This document shows, one piece after another, positions 8,250 to 16,578 of a DNA stretch of 64,000 nt. The DNA lies in NCBI GenBank assembly GCA_947446575.1, contig CANFHC010000001.1, forward strand, positions 124,001 to 188,000, written 5' to 3'. The stretch's first letter is position 1, and every line of letters begins with the position of its first letter. Both the position numbers and the translations under genes were made by a program. The notes under the pieces were generated by a model. The model did not search any database and was not told the origin of the DNA. It worked only from the letters and a program-made list of their open reading frames with translations. This DNA is from Bacteriovoracaceae bacterium (GTDB lineage Bacteria; Bdellovibrionota; Bacteriovoracia; Bacteriovoracales; Bacteriovoracaceae).

Positions 8250-8999
8250 TTAATAGTTTAATATTTTATATAAGCCCAATAAATCTTCATTGCTTAAATT
8301 ATTCGATTGCGAATAATAAAATAGTTTTTGTGTGGGAGCAAAAAACTGATTGAGTTCCATTTTAAATCCCGGTGTCTTATTTCCTGCACTATCAAAAACC
8401 GAAAAAAGTTCTGCAGTAATCATCTTCGTATTAAAAGTGGGAAAACGTTTTTCTACTTCTGACCTTGTAAGACAAAAACTCACTAGTACCGGAACACCAT
8501 CATCCATAATTTTAGAATTGAGAAAACTTTTTAGTTTAGCTTCTTTTTTAGCGTCGTCGATAACTTCGTCTAGCCAGACCAAGTTCACTCTTTTAAAGAT
8601 TGGTGGATCGAAAAATAAAATTTTGTTGGTTACTTTTTCACTGACTTTATAAAAAAGTAATTCTTCATCTTTTAAAGTAATAGTTCTCTTTACGTCAGTG
8701 CTTTTAAATTCGTTGTACTCTTCGTTGAAAGTAGCTTGCACTTGTAAGGCTTTATTGTAGGTTAGCCCATAACTTTTCATAAGAGCATTTATATCAAAAT
8801 AACGAATATTAGTTGGACGATAACAAAATGCTTTTTGATCAAAATTCGCCCAGCTAGGAATATCTGTTAAAAAATATTTTTCAATTCCTGTTGGTGTGTA
8901 ATAATCCTCAATAGCTCTAGGCTTTAATCCTTGAGTTGCAACTTCAGAACAACTGGCGATCAATCCTAAAAGGGCCAACAGCAGAATAAACTTAATCAT
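8250..8999 (-). CDS. Lipoprotein, unknown
   Basis: 249 residues. The N-terminus has a type II signal peptide with lipobox L-I-A-S-C16, so it is predicted to be lipidated and anchored in the envelope; Ser at +2 suggests the outer membrane by the E. coli rule. The rest has no recognised domain: mixed alpha/beta, basic and aromatic-rich, with a single further pair of Cys (near residues 58 and 176). Its start overlaps the flavoprotein stop by 4 bp (ATGA), indicating translational coupling. Confidence 0.8.
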   Translation of the reverse strand: MIKFILLLALLGLIASCSEVATQGLKPRAIEDYYTPTGIEKYFLTDIPSWANFDQKAFCYRPTNIRYFDINALMKSYGLTYNKALQVQATFNEEYNEFKSTDVKRTITLKDEELLFYKVSEKVTNKILFFDPPIFKRVNLVWLDEVIDDAKKEAKLKSFLNSKIMDDGVPVLVSFCLTRSEVEKRFPTFNTKMITAELFSVFDSAGNKTPGFKMELNQFFAPTQKLFYYSQSNNLSNEDLLGLYKILNY

Positions 9000-10198
9000 T
9001 GAGCCCTCGAAAAAAAGGCCATTATTTTTTCTTCTATGACTTTGATCCCTGCGATTCCATCTTCTAAATTATCGGCATCAAGACAATAGTACCCAGCTTC
9101 GTCCACTTGCAGTCCTCTAGCAAAACTTTTATCGTCTTCAACTCCACAGCCAATTAAAATCGCTTCGGCAGGCAGAGTCTTTAAATCATGAACAGGAGCA
9201 AAGCTTCTAAAGTCAGGGGATTCAATTGTTGCAAAAACTCCTGTTCTATCAAGAAGGCGATCCACTGAAGTGACATCGTAACCTTGATAAATTTTTAGTT
9301 TTGCTTCTGGCTCAATTGGTTTTGGAATTTTTGCTTTTATGTAATCTTCTAGATCACGCCATTCAAACATTTTCTTTTCAAAGACAATTTTATCTTGTTC
9401 AAATAAATCATTTGAAACTTTCAAAAGATTTTTCAACTGAGTATTGATCCATTCGTTATGATATTCTTTCTCAACCGAAGTTGGAGTAACCCAAGATAAA
9501 GTATGATTGGGTTTTGAAAACAGCCATTCTTGGCATTTTAACAACGTTAGAATTGCAGACTCACTATTGCCCACAACGACTAGTTGAGTTTTTCCTTCCA
9601 AAGAAAAATTTGTAAAAATATCTTTTTCATAAAAAAGCGGCGCACTTATTTTTATGTTGTTTTCGTTTAAAGCAGCTGCTGCAGAAGGTCCCATCGCTAC
9701 AGGAGATTTTCCTCTTCCTCTAGCATCTACAACAATATCAAAATCTTCAAAGCTCTCAACAGGCATATGGAGCGAATTAACAACTTGCTCGCCTAATTGT
9801 TTAAACATATCCGGATTTTCTTCAAGTTGTTTTAAGATGGCCTCTTTAGGGTTAACAGAAAAAATAACTCTAAATAGATCATGCATACGCGTTCGTTTAG
9901 AGATCACTTCATTAGGATGCAAAAAACGTTTATGCACACGCAGAACTTCGCCGGCCTTCGTAAGGTTTTTTTCTTCGATATTTTTAATAACGGGAATGAG
10001 TTGTTCTTCCCATAAAGAATTAAGTGATAATTTTTTTCCATCAAAAATAACTTCCATTGCCGGAAAATGTTCGAGTAGGAAACGTGCATTTCCGCCTAAG
10101 GCATTTTTTTGAAAAAGAACAACTTCTGCCCCTAGTTGGTCAAAATGTTGTGCGCATAAAATAGCTAGCGGACCTGAGCCGATGATGGCCAATTTCAT
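8996..10198 (-). CDS. FAD/NAD(P)-binding oxidoreductase, putative
   Basis: 400 residues. The N-terminal Rossmann motif G8-x-G-P-L-A with a following acidic/hydrophobic strand (GAEVVLFQK) is of the FAD-binding type. A second dinucleotide fold begins around residue 205 (TQLVVVGNSESAILTLLKC). A late motif, AEAILIGCGVEDD...GLQVDEAGYYCLDADN, resembles the ATG/GD motif of the pyridine-nucleotide-disulphide and glutamate-synthase-like flavoproteins. The redox CxxC of thioredoxin reductase is absent. Substrate unknown. Gene order flavoprotein, lipoprotein, cyclophilin is tight and may form one transcript. Confidence 0.7.
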   Translation of the reverse strand: MKLAIIGSGPLAILCAQHFDQLGAEVVLFQKNALGGNARFLLEHFPAMEVIFDGKKLSLNSLWEEQLIPVIKNIEEKNLTKAGEVLRVHKRFLHPNEVISKRTRMHDLFRVIFSVNPKEAILKQLEENPDMFKQLGEQVVNSLHMPVESFEDFDIVVDARGRGKSPVAMGPSAAAALNENNIKISAPLFYEKDIFTNFSLEGKTQLVVVGNSESAILTLLKCQEWLFSKPNHTLSWVTPTSVEKEYHNEWINTQLKNLLKVSNDLFEQDKIVFEKKMFEWRDLEDYIKAKIPKPIEPEAKLKIYQGYDVTSVDRLLDRTGVFATIESPDFRSFAPVHDLKTLPAEAILIGCGVEDDKSFARGLQVDEAGYYCLDADNLEDGIAGIKVIEEKIMAFFSRAQ

Positions 10199-10303
10199 AG
10201 TCTTTGTACTCCAAAGTCGTGAAGTACAAAGCTATCATAGTTTAGAGGTGAAGTGAACCGAACACATTGAAGAAGATTCGCCTTTTAATGTGACGGAGCA
10301 AGT

Positions 10304-10330
10304 AAAAATGCAGCTTCGGCTGCATTTTTT
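10304..10330 (-). terminator. Bidirectional intrinsic terminator of the rsgA/PilZ operon
   Basis: AAAAATGCAGC (10304-10314) / GCTGCATTTTT (10319-10329), an 11-bp stem. The tetraloop is TTCG on plus and CGAA on minus. It ends the minus-strand PilZ-like gene, 5 nt after its stop. Confidence 0.9.
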
Positions 10331-10334
10331 CAGT

Positions 10335-10796
10335 TCACTTAAAATAAACTTTAGTATCGCCCTTATCAATTGCCGAGTGTTCAGCGAATTTATAGATGAA
10401 ATCTATGAAGCTTTGCATAGCTTCAAAAGTAGGAACACTCTTATCAAACTCGCAACCATATTGAATGTGGGTTGTTCCGTCCTGAGCAATCACTTCTTTG
10501 GCATGGCGCACGTTCATAATCACTGGGATGTATGAAGCATTGGTAAAGTACATTCTCATGCAAACTTCGAAATCTTGTGCCAATTTTTTATCTTTAAGAG
10601 GGTTCCAAGGAACTTGAAATGAACACCCGTCGCCAGCGATATCTACCATTGTTACCGGAAAGATACTTCCGTTGTCATCGATTACCGAATAGGCACCCAA
10701 AAAATTTTGAAAAACAATTCTATTAAATGCTCTTCTTTTTTGTTCAATTGTATCAGCTTTTTTCTTGTTGAAATCGAGTACTTTAAAATCACTCAT
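10335..10796 (-). CDS. PilZ-like domain protein, putative c-di-GMP receptor with altered motif
   Basis: 153 residues from ATG 10796, preferred over the upstream in-frame ATG at 10850 because GGGGGAG lies 9 nt before it. The R21-R-A-F-N-R26 segment and D52-x-A-x-x-G57, followed by a hydrophobic beta strand, fit the PilZ pattern RxxxR...(D/N)xSxxG, with the Ser replaced by Ala. PilZ domains bind cyclic di-GMP and control motility or envelope functions. Binding here is uncertain because of the substitution. It lies 66 nt downstream of rsgA, before a strong terminator. Confidence 0.6.
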   Translation of the reverse strand: MSDFKVLDFNKKKADTIEQKRRAFNRIVFQNFLGAYSVIDDNGSIFPVTMVDIAGDGCSFQVPWNPLKDKKLAQDFEVCMRMYFTNASYIPVIMNVRHAKEVIAQDGTTHIQYGCEFDKSVPTFEAMQSFIDFIYKFAEHSAIDKGDTKVYFK

Positions 10797-10862
10797 AATA
10801 AAAAACTCCCCCAAAGGTTTCACACTCAAGGGCTTCTCGGTTAATTTCATTTATTTTTTAGC

Positions 10863-11807
10863 TTACTTTTTAAGATAACTTGGAGTCTGGGAAATTTCTT
10901 CTTTCATCCGACAAAAAGATTCAAGTCTCGACATTTTTAGTTTGGTAGAATGAGCGTTTTGGTCAAGTTTAGTATAGAAATAGCAGCCTTTAGAGTCTTC
11001 ATGATGTTCACAATTTGAGAACTTACACTGCACGGCCCCTTCTTCTAAATCGGGAAAGTACGTTATTAATTCTTCTTCTAATAAATCTTCTACCCCAAAT
11101 GATCTTATCCCGGGAGAATCAATTAATGACATACGTTCGCTGTCAACAATCTCACTCCACGTTGTGGTGTGTTTCCCTTTTCCAACTCTTCCAACTTCAT
11201 TAGAAAGTAAATTGATTGCTCCATCAGAAACTTGGGAAATCAAACGGCTCTTCCCTACTCCTGATTGGCCTAAAAAAATAGACGTTTTATATGCAAGTCT
11301 GTCTTTAAGATCACTAAGTCCCAAGCTCAAAAATTGTGTCTTATAATTTGGATCTGTTGCTGAAACTTCAAAACACTCGATCCCCAAATTATTCATGCGA
11401 TCAAATTCAAATTGAAAATCTAATTCATCAGGATTGAATTCATCCATTTTATTAAAGACCATAAGAGGCCTGATGCCCCATTGATGGGCCCGAACTAAAA
11501 AGCGATCGACGATTCCTCTTTTATATTCAGGTCTTGAAACAGAGCTTACGATAACCATTAGATCGCAATTGGAAGCGGTCACTTTCTTTTTTTGCTCGCG
11601 AATAATAAGTCGGTACATTTCGTTGGTGCGGGGAAGAACTTCAACAATGACGTTATTATCTATCATCACGTAGTCGCCTACGACGATTGTATTCTCATCA
11701 CCTTTCAGCAGGTTTCCTAATGCGGTTGCGACAACTCTTTCGCCCGAATCTAGGATTTTGCATTCGAATTCTCGTTTAGCAGATTTAAAGACACGTGCTT
11801 TTAACAT
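10863..11807 (-). CDS. rsgA: Ribosome small-subunit-dependent GTPase RsgA
   Basis: 314 residues. RsgA releases late assembly factors during 30S maturation. The N-terminal OB fold (about 1-75) is followed by a circularly permuted GTPase: FNKMDE (G4, about 120), VSAT (G5), GQSGVGKSRLIS (P-loop, about 180), T-T (G2) and DSPGIRSFG (G3, about 225). The C-terminal zinc site reads C-x4-C-x-H-x6-C, as in the family. The start overlaps the end of the FAD-linked oxidase gene by 7 bp. Confidence 0.96.
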   Translation of the reverse strand: MLKARVFKSAKREFECKILDSGERVVATALGNLLKGDENTIVVGDYVMIDNNVIVEVLPRTNEMYRLIIREQKKKVTASNCDLMVIVSSVSRPEYKRGIVDRFLVRAHQWGIRPLMVFNKMDEFNPDELDFQFEFDRMNNLGIECFEVSATDPNYKTQFLSLGLSDLKDRLAYKTSIFLGQSGVGKSRLISQVSDGAINLLSNEVGRVGKGKHTTTWSEIVDSERMSLIDSPGIRSFGVEDLLEEELITYFPDLEEGAVQCKFSNCEHHEDSKGCYFYTKLDQNAHSTKLKMSRLESFCRMKEEISQTPSYLKK

Positions 11808-13117
11808 GACATAAATCCTTCTGGAAAAAATTGTCCTTTGGGATCAAATATTTTTTTCAATCCTCTAAAAACAATTCGTTCATTGTCGTGGTAAAAAGGA
11901 GCGATAAATTTTTTCTTCAATAAACCAATTCCATGTTCAGCAAATGGAGAACCATGCCACTTCAAAACTTCCGTATAAAGGCGCTCGAGTTCATGGTTGC
12001 AAAAATCATTTTGGTCTTTCGTCGGCATAAAATTAAAATGCAAATGGGCATCGCCAAAGTGACCAAAGAGATTGTATTTCACACCGAGCAATGTATAGCT
12101 TTTATAAAATTTTAAAAGCTCTCTAAAATTGTCTGCAGACACTTGAACGTCTGTTCCTTTTTTCGTTACACCCATTCGACTGTTGACTTCAAAAATGGCG
12201 CGAGGAACACTCACGCGAAGATCGCGGCACTTGCCAGAGGCCATCTCGAAAATATTCTCACTTGAGACAAGAGTTAACTTTTCTAAAAGATTTTCGTAAA
12301 TCATTTCAAAGTCACTACTTCGCAACTCTAAAAAAACTACATCTTGATTTTTTCCAGGATTTTTTTCGGCTGGCAAATAAGAAAGTGAATTGGAATCAAT
12401 AAATTCCACTGCGCGTATTTGATTTCTAAAAGATTGTACGGCATTAAAGATTTCTAAATGTGGCTCAAAATCTTCTTCCCACTTTGGAAGCAATAAAAAC
12501 AAATAAGTTTCTTCTTCATAAGGAATAGTCTTCAATACAGCACTAGTGATAATTCCCAACTGCCCTTCTGTTCCCGTCATTAAATCGGTTTCTACTTCTA
12601 GGCGAGGATAAGGTGCATTTTTAAAATTCTTATAAGGCGCAAAATCTTTTTGATAAAAAGAAAGATCAATAGGCAGAACTAGCTTTTTATCGGCTAATAA
12701 TTTTTTCTCTATTCCTTCGAAATCGATATAGTGAAGTTCTACGATTTGCGAACGAAGATTTTTGAATCCAAAAGATCGCTCTCCTGTACAACTTGTCGCG
12801 ATTCCAGCTAGAACTCCTGCTAACTCTTCTGTTGGCGAAGTCATGATTTCTCTTCCCTGGCTTCGGCAAAATTCTTTAGCTTCTTTCCAGGTAACAAAGC
12901 CAGTGACTAATAAATTATTTTCTTTTGTAAATTCTAAATGACCTTTTATAGTTGAGAGGTTTCCAAGAACAGTGCTTGCCTGCAATTCAAGACTCAAATT
13001 TTCAAAAGGAATTACTGTTGATGTTTGCGAAGAATGATAAAGCGTTGGGACACCAGTTTTAATATGGCCCTTTACTTCTTCCCAATTATAAAAGCTTTTT
13101 GTCTTTTCGTGTGTCAT
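11801..13117 (-). CDS. FAD-linked oxidase, glycolate oxidase/D-lactate dehydrogenase-like
   Basis: 438 residues. The N-terminal PCMH-type FAD-binding domain includes SPTEELAGVLAGIATSCTGERSFGF (Gly-rich FAD pocket) and DLMTGTEGQLGIITSAVLK. The C-terminal FAD-oxidase cap has FGHFGDAHLHFNFMP (H-F-G-D-x-H-L-H metal/substrate site) and FAEHGIGLLKKKF, both diagnostic of GlcD/D-LDH/alkyl-DHAP synthase-like enzymes. Probably oxidises a 2-hydroxyacid. No signal peptide. First gene of the rsgA-PilZ operon; an unusual partner for rsgA. Confidence 0.85.
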   Translation of the reverse strand: MTHEKTKSFYNWEEVKGHIKTGVPTLYHSSQTSTVIPFENLSLELQASTVLGNLSTIKGHLEFTKENNLLVTGFVTWKEAKEFCRSQGREIMTSPTEELAGVLAGIATSCTGERSFGFKNLRSQIVELHYIDFEGIEKKLLADKKLVLPIDLSFYQKDFAPYKNFKNAPYPRLEVETDLMTGTEGQLGIITSAVLKTIPYEEETYLFLLLPKWEEDFEPHLEIFNAVQSFRNQIRAVEFIDSNSLSYLPAEKNPGKNQDVVFLELRSSDFEMIYENLLEKLTLVSSENIFEMASGKCRDLRVSVPRAIFEVNSRMGVTKKGTDVQVSADNFRELLKFYKSYTLLGVKYNLFGHFGDAHLHFNFMPTKDQNDFCNHELERLYTEVLKWHGSPFAEHGIGLLKKKFIAPFYHDNERIVFRGLKKIFDPKGQFFPEGFMSC

Positions 13118-13204
13118 AGGTATAGTCTAGGCGGGGAATCCTAATCAGCAAAGAAATATGTTAAAATTCTAGGGACTTACAAACCCTAAAAGCTTATCTT
13201 TCGC

Positions 13205-13233
13205 TTGACATTAAGGCTTGAAACTATTAATTT
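13205..13233 (+). promoter_or_regulatory. Candidate promoter for tRNA-Arg
   Basis: A perfect TTGACA (13205-13210) is followed 16-17 nt later by the AT-rich TTAATTT, about 25-30 nt before the mature tRNA 5' end. The -10 element is poor, so confidence is moderate. Confidence 0.45.
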
Positions 13234-13258
13234 TCTCTTCACCAAATATCTTAAAAAT

Positions 13259-13335
13259 GGATTCGTAGCTCAGTTGGATAGAGCAACCCCCTTCTAAGGG
13301 GTAGGTCGTAGGTTCGACTCCTACCGAATCCGCCA
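13259..13335 (+). tRNA. tRNA-Arg (anticodon UCU)
   Basis: Full cloverleaf: acceptor GGATTCG/CGAATCC, D arm GCTC...GAGC, anticodon stem ACCCC/GGGGT with loop CTTCTAA (anticodon TCT, reading AGA), T arm GTAGG-TTCGACT-CCTAC, discriminator G and an encoded CCA. 77 nt. AGA is a common Arg codon in this AT-rich genome. Confidence 0.97.
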
Positions 13336-13345
13336 TTTTAAATTT

Positions 13346-14716
13346 TTATTTCAACTTCTTTAAATGCCTACCAAAAGACTTCATAACGATTAAGTGTGCA
13401 ACCGCTTGTGTGTATTTATAGGCAATCCACGGAAGTGCAGGCCTGAAGTCATGAATGCCTGCAATAATATATTTTTTATCTAGAACTTCACGAAATTCTA
13501 AACGTGCTCTGGTTTGCTTAGCGGCCAATAACCCACCTTTAATATAAAGCAGTTGCCGGTCATTTGTGCTTCGATCAATTGATTTTTCTAATAGCAGCAA
13601 AGTAATTTTGGGATGGAGAAAATAAAAAATGCAAAGTCGATTGCGAACTTTTGTCTTAATAATAAAAGATAAAAATACAGGTAACCATTTAAAGTATTCA
13701 TCAGCGACCCAGGCTGCATCTTTTCCACTCGGAAGAGGTAGCCTTTGAACTGAACGCACATGTTTAGGTGCTTTAAGAACAATAGGTGTCTGGAAAGCGT
13801 GAACTTCTTCTTCTTTTTTTGAAACTAAACGTTTTATGGATTCTTCTATTGGCGTAGATGTTAATTCCAAGTAAGGAAAGCGCGCTTCTTCACGTACAAG
13901 CATTGAATGCTTTAAGCTTTGCACTAATGGGTAAACAAGCGCTTTTGGAGCTCCTGTAATAAGTGTTACCCATAGCCAAGACAGTGTTGGATAAAAAACA
14001 TTGATGCTAAAGAAGGGAATTTTTTTATTTAAAATATCTGCGGTTAATTTCATCATTTGTTGATAAGAAAGAATTTTATTTCCACCGATATCCCAAGTTT
14101 TCCCTTGCACAGTCGCATCACTAAAACATTTTTTAAAAACTAAAATAAGATCGTTCAAATCGATTGTTTGCGCTAGGGTATTAGTCCAACTCGGACATAG
14201 CATAACGGGTAGTCTTTCAACCAATCTTCTCATGATAACAAAAGAGGATCCGCCTTCACCTAAAACCATTCCAGCTCGCAAAACAGTCAATTTAGGTGCT
14301 GCATTCCTTAGACAATCTTCTACTTCTAAACGACTTTTTAAATGCCAAGACAGATGACTTTGATCGCGAGGCAGTAATCCGCCGAGATAAATGATGTGGG
14401 AGATTTTATTTATTTTTGCAGCCCTAGCAAAATTATCGGCCAAGATTAAATCTAAATCATAAAAAGTTCCTTGAACTAAAGAAGCAGAAGGAAGCATTGA
14501 ATGAACTAAATAAACGGCTTGATCACAACCTTCCATAGATTCTGCGATATCTTTTAGAGAAAAAAGGTCTGCTTGCCTCCACTCTAATCTAGAGTGAACA
14601 ACATTATGTTTTTGACGAGAAAGAGCGACGATGCTTAAACTAGCATCAGCTTCTAAACTTTTTATAAGTGCTTTCCCTACAAAACCTGAGGCCCCAGCAA
14701 TGAGTATTTTTGACAC
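13346..14716 (-). CDS. NAD(P)-binding epimerase-like protein with C-terminal extension
   Basis: 456 residues starting at GTG 14716, chosen because GGAG lies 9 nt upstream and the Rossmann strand (VSKILIAGASGFVGKALI, GxxGxxG) begins there. The longer open frame upstream is antisense to the neighbouring gene. The extended-SDR/NmrA-like domain spans about 1-300. A C-terminal part ends with an FRPxLPWxxYxYT-like motif, seen in multidomain epimerase proteins with a DUF2867-like tail. The substrate is unknown; a quinone- or lipid-related reductase is possible. It overlaps head to head with the gene at 14700. Confidence 0.75.
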   Translation of the reverse strand: MSKILIAGASGFVGKALIKSLEADASLSIVALSRQKHNVVHSRLEWRQADLFSLKDIAESMEGCDQAVYLVHSMLPSASLVQGTFYDLDLILADNFARAAKINKISHIIYLGGLLPRDQSHLSWHLKSRLEVEDCLRNAAPKLTVLRAGMVLGEGGSSFVIMRRLVERLPVMLCPSWTNTLAQTIDLNDLILVFKKCFSDATVQGKTWDIGGNKILSYQQMMKLTADILNKKIPFFSINVFYPTLSWLWVTLITGAPKALVYPLVQSLKHSMLVREEARFPYLELTSTPIEESIKRLVSKKEEEVHAFQTPIVLKAPKHVRSVQRLPLPSGKDAAWVADEYFKWLPVFLSFIIKTKVRNRLCIFYFLHPKITLLLLEKSIDRSTNDRQLLYIKGGLLAAKQTRARLEFREVLDKKYIIAGIHDFRPALPWIAYKYTQAVAHLIVMKSFGRHLKKLK

Positions 14717-15470
14717 TTTTTTATTCTCCAAAAAATTTCTTAATGATGACACTAGGGAAATCTTCCAACACCTCCCCAATGCTCTCTCAGATCTTATTTC
14801 ATGGAAAGAGATGTTATCAGAGGTTACAACTTTGTCTAACAGACTTATAACCGGAAAAGGCGTTGATGCTGTAAAAAGCAATTTGAAAGGTGTCATTTCT
14901 TCAGAGATTGAATTTGTAGAGACACTTTCAGGCAAAAAATTAACAGCAGACAATGGTGAAATGCTATTAAAGATATATTTTTCCCAAGTCATGCATTCAA
15001 AAATTTTCTTTTTAGATTTGCGTTCCAAACATTTCTCTAGAGTAGAGACATCCCTAGAAGGGCTACAGTGGAAGCCTGGAAACTTGTGGGCCGAACTAGA
15101 TGAAGACTTCAGCCAAGGCATTCAGATGGTTTATAAGGGGTATTACGCTGACGACGACGTAGACTTTGCAGAAGGTTTAAAGAAATGTCAATTGGTGAAA
15201 AATCATTGGAGCGAAGCGCAGCAACAAGAAGTCTTAGAAGTTTTTAAAAAGCATTTCTCGAATGGACGTGAAGAAAAAATTCATTTTAACCTTGAGCATT
15301 TTCAAAAATCTTTTTCTGCAATTTTTAAAACGTTGATAAAAAACAAAATACGACTAGATAAAAACTTTTTATATCTCGGAGTAATGTTAGTTACTTTATA
15401 TATGGCGCTGGATGAAATTGGCGGTGATTATGATGTGGCAAAAATATTTAAGGAAGTTATCAAAACGTGA
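14700..15470 (+). CDS. Unknown soluble protein
   Basis: 256 residues from ATG 14700 with GAGG 9 nt upstream. No signal peptide, mostly helical and charged, no recognised domain. Features: a Lys/Glu-rich N-terminal half, a Trp-containing middle (LQWKPGNLWAELDEDF), and a hydrophobic segment near the C-terminus (FLYLGVMLVTLYMALDEIGG) that is too polar at its ends to be a sure membrane span. Its first 17 bp overlap the start of the divergent epimerase-like gene. It ends in a bidirectional terminator shared with the RRM gene. Confidence 0.7.
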   Translation: MSIFDTFLFSKKFLNDDTREIFQHLPNALSDLISWKEMLSEVTTLSNRLITGKGVDAVKSNLKGVISSEIEFVETLSGKKLTADNGEMLLKIYFSQVMHSKIFFLDLRSKHFSRVETSLEGLQWKPGNLWAELDEDFSQGIQMVYKGYYADDDVDFAEGLKKCQLVKNHWSEAQQQEVLEVFKKHFSNGREEKIHFNLEHFQKSFSAIFKTLIKNKIRLDKNFLYLGVMLVTLYMALDEIGGDYDVAKIFKEVIKT

Positions 15471-15474
15471 AAAT

Positions 15475-15507
15475 AAAAAAGCCCATCTGTTATTTGACGG
15501 GCTTTTT
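15475..15507. terminator. Bidirectional intrinsic terminator
   Basis: AAAAAAGCCC (15475-15484) ... GGGCTTTTT (15499-15507). It has A-runs before and T-runs after the stem on both strands and lies between convergent genes at 14700-15470 and 15516-15791. Confidence 0.85.
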
Positions 15508-15515
15508 CTATTTAA

Positions 15516-15791
15516 TTACCAGCGACTTGAACTAGTTTTTGGTGCCATTTCTTTGGCTTCAGAAACATTCATTTGACGACCTTCAAACTCAGTACCATTT
15601 AAGCTTGAGATTGCAGAAGATGCTTCTGATGAAGAAGACATTTCCACAAATCCAAACCCTTTGCTGCGATTAGTATCGCGGTCGATGATTACTTTTGCTG
15701 ACTGAACAGTACCAAATTGTGCAAATTTATCTGTTAAAGAATCGTTAGTAACTCCGTATCCAAGGTTACCGACGTAAATTTTCTGACCCAT
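15516..15791 (-). CDS. RRM-type RNA-binding protein
   Basis: 91 residues from ATG 15791 (GGAG 7 nt upstream; the longer in-frame start at 15815 has none). One RNA recognition motif: RNP2 I5-Y-V-G-N-L10 and RNP1 K44-G-F-G-F-V-E-M51, with the aromatic residues that stack on RNA bases present. The tail ends SSSRW. Bacterial single-RRM proteins of this type are often cold-induced RNA chaperones. A small palindrome (GTCAC-6 nt-GTGAC, 15811-15826) lies in the leader. Likely cytoplasmic. Confidence 0.93.
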   Translation of the reverse strand: MGQKIYVGNLGYGVTNDSLTDKFAQFGTVQSAKVIIDRDTNRSKGFGFVEMSSSSEASSAISSLNGTEFEGRQMNVSEAKEMAPKTSSSRW

Positions 15792-16072
15792 AAAAGACTC
15801 CATATAAACAGTCACGAAGTTGTGACGTTAAAAAAACGTATGAAAAATATTTTGATTTGCTATTGGATTGATTGAACTGTAATCGAATAAAAAACGAAAC
15901 ATTGACTTTACTGCTACACTCTAACCCTTATATTCCAAAAGGACAGCACTTTATCACCTAATTCATCTTATCTATATTGATTCACCTACTTAACTATACA
16001 ATCATACTGTAAAGTTTTGGTCACCTAATTGGAAAATTAAATATTACACTCTAATAGTCCGATAAAACAGTG

Positions 16073-16576
16073 ATGAAATTTCTCTTCAACCTATTCTTAT
16101 TCTTTTTGTCTTCTGGTCTTTTTGCCAGTGATTTTTCTAATATCCAACTCAAAGGTTGGACAAAAGAAATTCTAGCCGTGGATCACCTTCGTTTTAAAAA
16201 TTTCGAAAATAAAAATCTCATCATCCATCTTCAAGTTGAGAGCTTTGATAAAGAAGAAAGTTGGAATGAAAAAAATTTAGCTTTTGATATTGCCAAGATG
16301 GTCGGTGTGAGAAAAATCATGTCATCTTTTTTAGGAATGTCTCAATATCAAATTTCAACATTCAAACTAAAAAAACATAAAATATATTCAACCCTAGATA
16401 TTTCTGGCTCGTACATCAGATTAAAAAATCAACTTATGCACTTTAGAGAAATAAATTTTTATCACAACGAACACTTCTTACAATTAAAAGTTATCAGTGA
16501 AGCGTCATTACCTAATCAAAGTGAAATTGATAAATGGATAAAAGAAATAAATCCAGATCAAGTTGAGATTGATTAA
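16073..16576 (+). CDS. Small exported protein, unknown
   Basis: 167 residues from ATG 16073 (an in-frame GTG lies one codon earlier). Signal peptide MKFLFNLFLFFLSSGLFA with cleavage after L-F-A. The mature protein is basic and beta-rich, with no Cys and no known motif. Its stop lies 2 nt before the start of the 851-residue exported protein, so the two are almost surely co-translated and probably work together in the periplasm. No strong ribosome-binding site is seen. Confidence 0.75.
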   Translation: MKFLFNLFLFFLSSGLFASDFSNIQLKGWTKEILAVDHLRFKNFENKNLIIHLQVESFDKEESWNEKNLAFDIAKMVGVRKIMSSFLGMSQYQISTFKLKKHKIYSTLDISGSYIRLKNQLMHFREINFYHNEHFLQLKVISEASLPNQSEIDKWIKEINPDQVEID

Positions 16577-16578
16577 CC

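Noticed and set aside
9654-10112. 152-codon plus-strand open frame
   Set aside because: Lies entirely inside the minus-strand FAD/NAD(P) oxidoreductase, Ser/Thr-rich as expected of an antisense shadow, no ribosome-binding site.
14717-15121. Upstream extension of the epimerase-like gene to 591 residues
   Set aside because: The extension is antisense to the unknown gene at 14700-15470, shows no family similarity, and the GTG at 14716 has a ribosome-binding site just before the Rossmann strand.
15811-15826. GTCAC-6 nt-GTGAC dyad in the RRM gene leader
   Set aside because: Only 5 bp per arm; expected by chance often in a 64-kb window, so noted but not claimed as an operator.
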